DNA from: Undaria pinnatifida
Taxonomy: Eukaryota; Sar; Phaeophyceae; Laminariales; Alariaceae
Reading direction: 5' to 3'
Assembly: GCA_012845835.1 (NCBI GenBank)
Contig: JABAKD010000023.1
Coordinates: forward strand, 11,316,427 to 11,380,426
Length of the DNA stretch: 64,000 nt
Each line of letters opens with the position of its first letter. Position 1 is the stretch's first letter. Position numbers and translations under genes: made by a program. Of the stretch, positions 59,578 to 64,000 are shown one piece after another. A model generated the notes under the pieces. The model worked only from the letters and a program-made list of their open reading frames with translations, had not been told where the DNA came from and ran no database searches.

Positions 59578-59695
59578 TTGGGGGGTGTCCCTAATAAGGG
59601 TGGGCACGGCGCTTCGTCTCGAAAGGGATGCATGGCCAATGGTCAAACGACCAAGACAAGCAAAAAAGAGTACCCCGCCCCCCCGTGCCCAAGAT
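59578..59695 (+). mobile_element. LINE-B 3' tail fragment
   Basis: GGTGTCCCTAATAAGGG, GCTTCGTCTCGAAAGGGATGC and CAATGGTCAAACGACCAAG match the tail of copy 3 at 61340-61440. It is the end of another, otherwise missing, copy lying directly upstream of copy 3. Confidence 0.65.
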
Positions 59696-61450
59696 TTAGG
59701 ACAAACCGTAGCTACGTAGACCATATGTACACAATAGGCAAGTCAATTCAAGCTGGGAAAGATGCCGGGCTAACGACGAACTGCTTATTCCTAGATGTAC
59801 AGAAGGCCAATGACGAAGTACGGACGAATGGGTTGGGAAAATCATATGGGGAATTGGGATCAGAGGAATGATGTGGGGAATGATGAAAAATATGACGGAA
59901 TGTGCGATAAGTGCTGTGATGCTGCACGGGGAAATATCCAAGTATATTGATGCTTTACAAGGAGTCGCACAGGGATGTACCCTATCACCCAATATATTCA
60001 AGGTACATATTAATGACATGATAGTGGAAATCGAAGCAGCAAAGCATGGAGTCACGGCGGGGGAAGATACGGTGTCGGGGTTGATGTTTGCGGATGATAT
60101 CATGGGGATATCAGAAACATCCGAAGGATTGCAGAAACCGACACAGGAGGCACTAGAGTACACTAGAAAAGGGAGAGTGACAGCGAACGCAAAAAAGTGC
60201 GAAGTAGATGCATGTAACGCAGATAAGGTGAACCCGGTAACACTCAAATGAACGTCTGAAGAACATGACATACCGATGGTTCCAGTACACGTACCTTGGC
60301 GCAGAGACCTCAAAGAACTGCTCTTGGAATGCACACATAGCGAAAGTCATAGGCAAGGGTTAAACACAAGTAGGCAAGGTGGATGCGATCCTAACAGACT
60401 CGTACCTTGACACAAGGAATAAAACATGTTTTGTGATTAATGTGATCGACCAAAACTAGAGTATGCAGAATAAATATGGGAATGGAACGGCAAGTTCGTA
60501 AAGCAATTGGAAACAGTGCAGATGACAGCAGCTGAAAAAAAACTAGGATACTCAAGTACGACGAGTAGTACAGATTAAGAGCAGAACTAAGGATGTAGAA
60601 ACTTCGAACAAAAAGAGACATGAGAAAGTTGAAATAGCAATATAAAGTAAGGAGTATGCCAGAAAAGAGATTGCAAGCCTTGGCTGATAAGGCTGTACGG
60701 AAAAAAGTAACAAGAGGACGAGCTAGAATAAGATAGGATAACGTAGTCAAGACAACATGCAAGGAAATATGCAGAGACCAAGAAGAGGAACTGTCCATAG
60801 AGAAGCTTGGCGGGTACAAGACACACGTGAAACAAGGATAGAAGAAAGGGGAACGCTAGAGGTAAGAAATAAGGTCAAAGAGGAGAAACACTTGAAATAT
60901 ATACGGAGGGCTGAGCCAAGATATTGGGATGAAAACATATTCGCACGGCCCAATGGACTACGCGAAAAAGCTGAAACTGCGTTTCTGATTTCGTGTAGGG
61001 GACCTGGACCTACCAGAAAGAACAGAAACATATACCAGTCCTCGGGAGGACGACGTGGATGCAAATATGTGCCCGTGTGGCACAACACCACAGAGTGGTA
61101 CTCACATAGTAGGAGAATGCGAAATAGACAAGGAGGAAGGGGACGCGTTAGAGGAGATGGGGAAAATAGACAAATGTAACATAGAGGACTTTGGTAGACT
61201 AGAGAGTAGCGGGAAAAGTATCGCCATCCTAGGAGGTAGATGGTCGCCACAAACAGCGAAACAGGAATGAGATAAGACAAGCAAACGGTTTCTATGTAAT
61301 ATATGTAAAAATCGTGATGAGCGCGTAAAATGTTGCAGGTGTCTCTATTAGGAGTAGGAACGGTGCTCCGTGTCGAAAGGGATGCGTGGTCAATGGTCAA
61401 ATGACAAAGCCAAGCCACAAAAGAGTGCTCCCCTCCCCCTAAATATATAT
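59696..61450 (+). mobile_element. LINE-B copy 3: RT and C-terminal region
   Basis: The 5'-truncated copy starts at the F-R-x-N-R-S-x-x-D segment. CLFLDVQKANDEV gives motif A (with Asn where Tyr is usual). The frame 59868-60251 has LQGVAQGCTLSPNIFKVHIN (motif B) and SGLMFADDIMGISE (catalytic FADD). After several stops, a C-terminal CPCGTTPQSGTHIVGEC Cys/His motif lies near 61070-61120, followed by ESSGKSIAILGGRW. It ends near a short (TA)n at 61445-61460. It is not functional. Confidence 0.82.
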
Positions 61451-61468
61451 ATATATATATAACAGTTG

Positions 61469-62762
61469 GCCTCGGTTGGCACCGACGCTCTACAACATTA
61501 TATGTATACTGGGGTTGGCGTTGGCTGGCAAAGATGCTGTAAAACATGCCAATCACTGCTCGAGCTAGACTACCAGGTTACCGTTCATACTTTCTTGGCG
61601 GTCACCATGATGGTAATCGACTTAGATCATATCCTGCGGGGTGGAGAACCCTAAATCCGCACAAGGGGAATATTAACACCACGTAGCGTGATAGAGGTAA
61701 GGTACGCGCGCGGCAGTTACATAAAAACACACATTGCTATCTCTAGACGGGCCACAACAGAAAACAAAGCAACTCATTGGCGCTGTCATCCACAAGCAAG
61801 AAAGTAGGCACAAGGTGCCGAAGTGCGTCTTACGACCGGTTCTTGCAATGATGCACTTCACCCCTCATGCGACTCGCCGAGCACCTCACGGTGCTTCGCG
61901 CTTGGTGCAAGCAATGTCTGCTTGGTTGACGAAACCCGACGTGCTCCGTCCCGGCATAGTAGGGCTGCGAGGGTCTATGGTCACACCACCAGGGCCATGC
62001 ACAACTGAGCACACGCCCCCGCCTACCATACAACAGTTGGCCTCGGTTGGCACCGACGATGTAAAACTTTATATGTATATTGGGGTTCGCGTTGGTTGGC
62101 AACGACGATGTAAAACATGCCAATCACTGCGTGAGCTAGACAACCAGGGTAAAGTTTTTATTTTGTTTTTTGGACACCATGATGGTACTCGAGTTAGATC
62201 ATAATGTGCGGGGGGGCCCTAACTCCGGACAAGAGGAGTGATAGCATCACGTAGGGTGGATATGGTAAGGCACCCGCGAGGCAGTTACAGTGTAATACCC
62301 ATTGCTGCCTCTGGCGTGGGCACACCAGAAAACAAAGTAAATCATTGGCGCTGTCACCCACAAGCAAGAAAGCAGGCACATGGTGCCGAAGTCCGTCTTA
62401 GGAGCGGTTCATGGAAGGATGCAGTCTACCCTTCACGCGACACGCCGAACACCTCACGGCGCTTCGCACATGGTGCAAGCAATGTCTGCCTGGTTGGTGC
62501 AACTCGACGTGCTCCGTGCCGGCCTGTTAGGGATGCAAGGGGTCATACGGCTACGGCCATGCACACGCTAAGTACACACTCCCCATCACCCGCCAAAATG
62601 CTATATCTCGTTCTGCACCTGCTTCGCGCTTGGTGAAAACAATGTCGGGCCGATCAGTGACAATCCGACGTGCTCCGTCCCTGCATTGTAGGGATGCAAG
62701 GGTCTATAGGTTTACGGCTACGGCCATAAATTACAACGAGTACACCCCCGCCCTCGCCCCCG
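61469..62762 (+). repeat. 570-bp tandem repeat, about 2.3 units
   Basis: Units start GGCCTCGGTTGGCACCGACG at 61469 and 62039 (period 570), with a truncated third unit at about 62607-62762. Conserved blocks include GCGTTGG, GGCGCTGTCAYCCACAAGCAAGAAAG, CTTCGCGCTTGGTGCAAGCAATGTCTGCTTGGT. A single unit lies at 44735-45305, so the same repeat sits near both ends of the 18.2-kb intron. It ends about 50 bp from the donor of the exon at 62814. Confidence 0.85.
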
Positions 62763-62813
62763 CCCCCAGGGGTGGAAAAAACCCCGGTGTCAGCGATTGG
62801 CTTACTGTCTTAC

Positions 62814-62894
62814 CGTTTGGAAGAGAAGAATGCTCATGGCGTCGTTGAGAACTCCTTCCCCGAACAGGACGGCACTGAGCTTAGGGTACTCCGC
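62814..62894 (-). CDS. Antiporter exon: ion-binding ND helix
   Basis: The 27-codon, phase-0 exon encodes AEYPKLSAVLFGEGVLNDAM then SILLFQT. P-K-L-x-x-x-L-F-G-E-G-V-x-N-D-A is the hallmark of CPA1 antiporters, and the Asn-Asp pair forms the ion-binding site for electroneutral exchange. The acceptor is TTTTCATCAG and the donor is ACG then GTAAGA. It is the most upstream exon in the window. The preceding helices, including the usual D-P/T-V-A segment, must lie beyond 64000. A diverged copy sits 0.2 kb upstream. Confidence 0.88.
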
Positions 62895-63064
62895 CTGATG
62901 AAAAGGAATAAAGCGGCTATAATCGAATCGAAAAAAAGGATCAAAGCAAAACAAGAACCCAGGAAACAAGGCATCAAGAAAAAAAAAAAAAAAAGATGGC
63001 GGATACGCAATGAAAACACACTTAGAAAAAACAACAAAAGGAACAACAAGAGAACGCATACGAG

Positions 63065-63560
63065 AAAACAACAAAGCTTATGGCGTCGTGGACAACTCCC
63101 TCCCATAACCGGACGGCACTAAGCATCGGGTCTTCCTGACGCTTGTGATAACAAAAAAGAGGAGCGATGCGGCACACGATCGACAACAAGAACACAATAA
63201 AATAAGAAACCATCCACACCGCTAACACCACCCACCAGCAACGAAAAATTCAACACTATCACCCGCACCAGTACCACCGCAACAACACCCTCTCCCTTAT
63301 CACCACCACCACCGACACCATTACAGCAATACCACAACAACACTACCAACAAAGCACCACCATCACTGCCACCAACACCACCATCAATAATGCTTGATAG
63401 GGTACAACAAGAAGAACCAAAAGAGGAACAACGTTAGACCTACCTTCTTGACGATGGACAAAACAGCAAGAACAAGAGCAAGTACAGCATCAACAGCAGC
63501 AACAACGGAAAAAAAAAAAACTGCAAGAACAATGCCATGTAGACCTACCCGCTTGATGAG
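63065..63560 (-). pseudogene. Diverged copies of the ND exon and of its acceptor
   Basis: At 63065-63138 the minus strand reads CAG then EDPMLSAVRLWEGVVHDAIS, one codon shorter than the true exon and with His-Asp in place of Asn-Asp. Two more pieces near 63540-63565 and 63432-63455 resemble only the acceptor (TTCTGTTCCTCATCAAG, TTTTGTCCATCGTCAAG). They look like tandem duplicates of the exon region that decayed. The loss of Asn makes the full copy unlikely to encode a working exchanger segment. Confidence 0.6.
63140..63430 (+). repeat. CAC/ACC-rich simple sequence
   Basis: Imperfect ACCACC and ACAACA trinucleotide tracts. No gene is seen. Confidence 0.5.
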
Positions 63561-63582
63561 GAACAGAACAAGATCAAGACCT

Positions 63583-64000
63583 AGTTCAAGAAAAAGTTCA
63601 AGAACAAGTTCAAGAACAAGAACAAGTTCAAGAACAAGTTCAAGAACAAGTTCAAGAACAAGTTCAAGAACAAGTTCAAGAACAAGTTCAAGAACAAGTT
63701 CAAGAACAAGTTCAAGAACAAGTTCAAGAACAAGTTCAAGAACAATTTCAAGAACAAGTTCAAGAACAAGTTCAAGAACAAGTTCAAGAACAAGTTCAAG
63801 AACAAGTTCAAGAACAAGTTCAAGAACAAGTTCAAGAACAAGTTCAAGAACAAGTTCAAGAACAAGTTCAAGAACAAGTTCAAGAACAAGTTCAAGAACA
63901 AGTTCAAGAACAAGTTCAAGAACAAGTTCAAGAACAAGTTCAAGAACAAGTTCAAGAACAAGTTCAAGAAAAAGTTCAAGAACAAGTTCAAGAACAAGTT
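63583..64000 (+). repeat. 12-bp minisatellite AAGAACAAGTTC
   Basis: About 34 near-perfect units run to the edge of the window and probably beyond. A single shorter unit occurs near 63610 and A/T substitutions at 63740. The (LNLF)n frame on the minus strand is a product of the repeat. Confidence 0.97.

Noticed and set aside
63581-63997. 138-codon LNLF-repeat frame
   Set aside because: Artefact of a 12-bp tandem repeat that has no stop in that frame.
63583-64000. CRISPR-like array
   Set aside because: Direct head-to-tail 12-bp repeats without spacers, in eukaryotic DNA.

Overview
The window is nuclear DNA from an intron-rich eukaryote. It shows GT-AG introns, a Ty1/copia retrotransposon, a Helitron, two LINE families, long microsatellites and many dispersed repeats, and no bacterial-style operons. 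The host cannot be fixed from sequence alone. The transporter is closest in style to plant and algal NHX and animal NHE8 proteins, so an alga or other protist is plausible, but that is inference.

The main result is that six short blocks spread over 61 kb of the minus strand form one gene. They encode, in the correct order, consecutive parts of a CPA1-family Na+/H+ (or K+/H+) antiporter: 62814-62894, 44357-44604, 22603-22702, 21598-21746, 2711-2840 and 1778-1934. Every junction has an AG acceptor and a GT donor, and the reading phases agree across all five introns (0, 2, 0, 2, 0). Three of the introns are about 18.2, 21.7 and 18.8 kb; the other two are about 0.8-0.9 kb. The N-terminal exons lie beyond position 64000. 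The C-terminus ends at 1740 or continues to the left.

Almost everything else sits inside these introns. Intron 44605-62813 holds a nearly intact LINE with an AP-endonuclease and reverse transcriptase (LINE-A), three dead copies of a second LINE (LINE-B), a GC-rich hairpin satellite and 570-bp tandem repeats. Intron 22703-44356 holds AGT microsatellites, two satellite blocks, a small three-exon gene of unknown function, a decayed Helitron whose helicase is followed by an OTU-like protease, several tandem arrays and a Harbinger-like MITE. Intron 2841-21597 holds a decayed copia element split within RNase H by a 3.8-kb insertion with long inverted arms.

Partial, diverged copies of the gene's own exons occur in the introns, including four copies of one transmembrane exon that keep a donor-like site in the same phase. 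Two repeat families lie in opposite orientation on either side of the exon at 44.4-44.6 kb, and one member has inserted into a LINE-B copy with a 29-bp target duplication. Apart from the antiporter and perhaps the three-exon gene, nothing here looks like a functional host gene.
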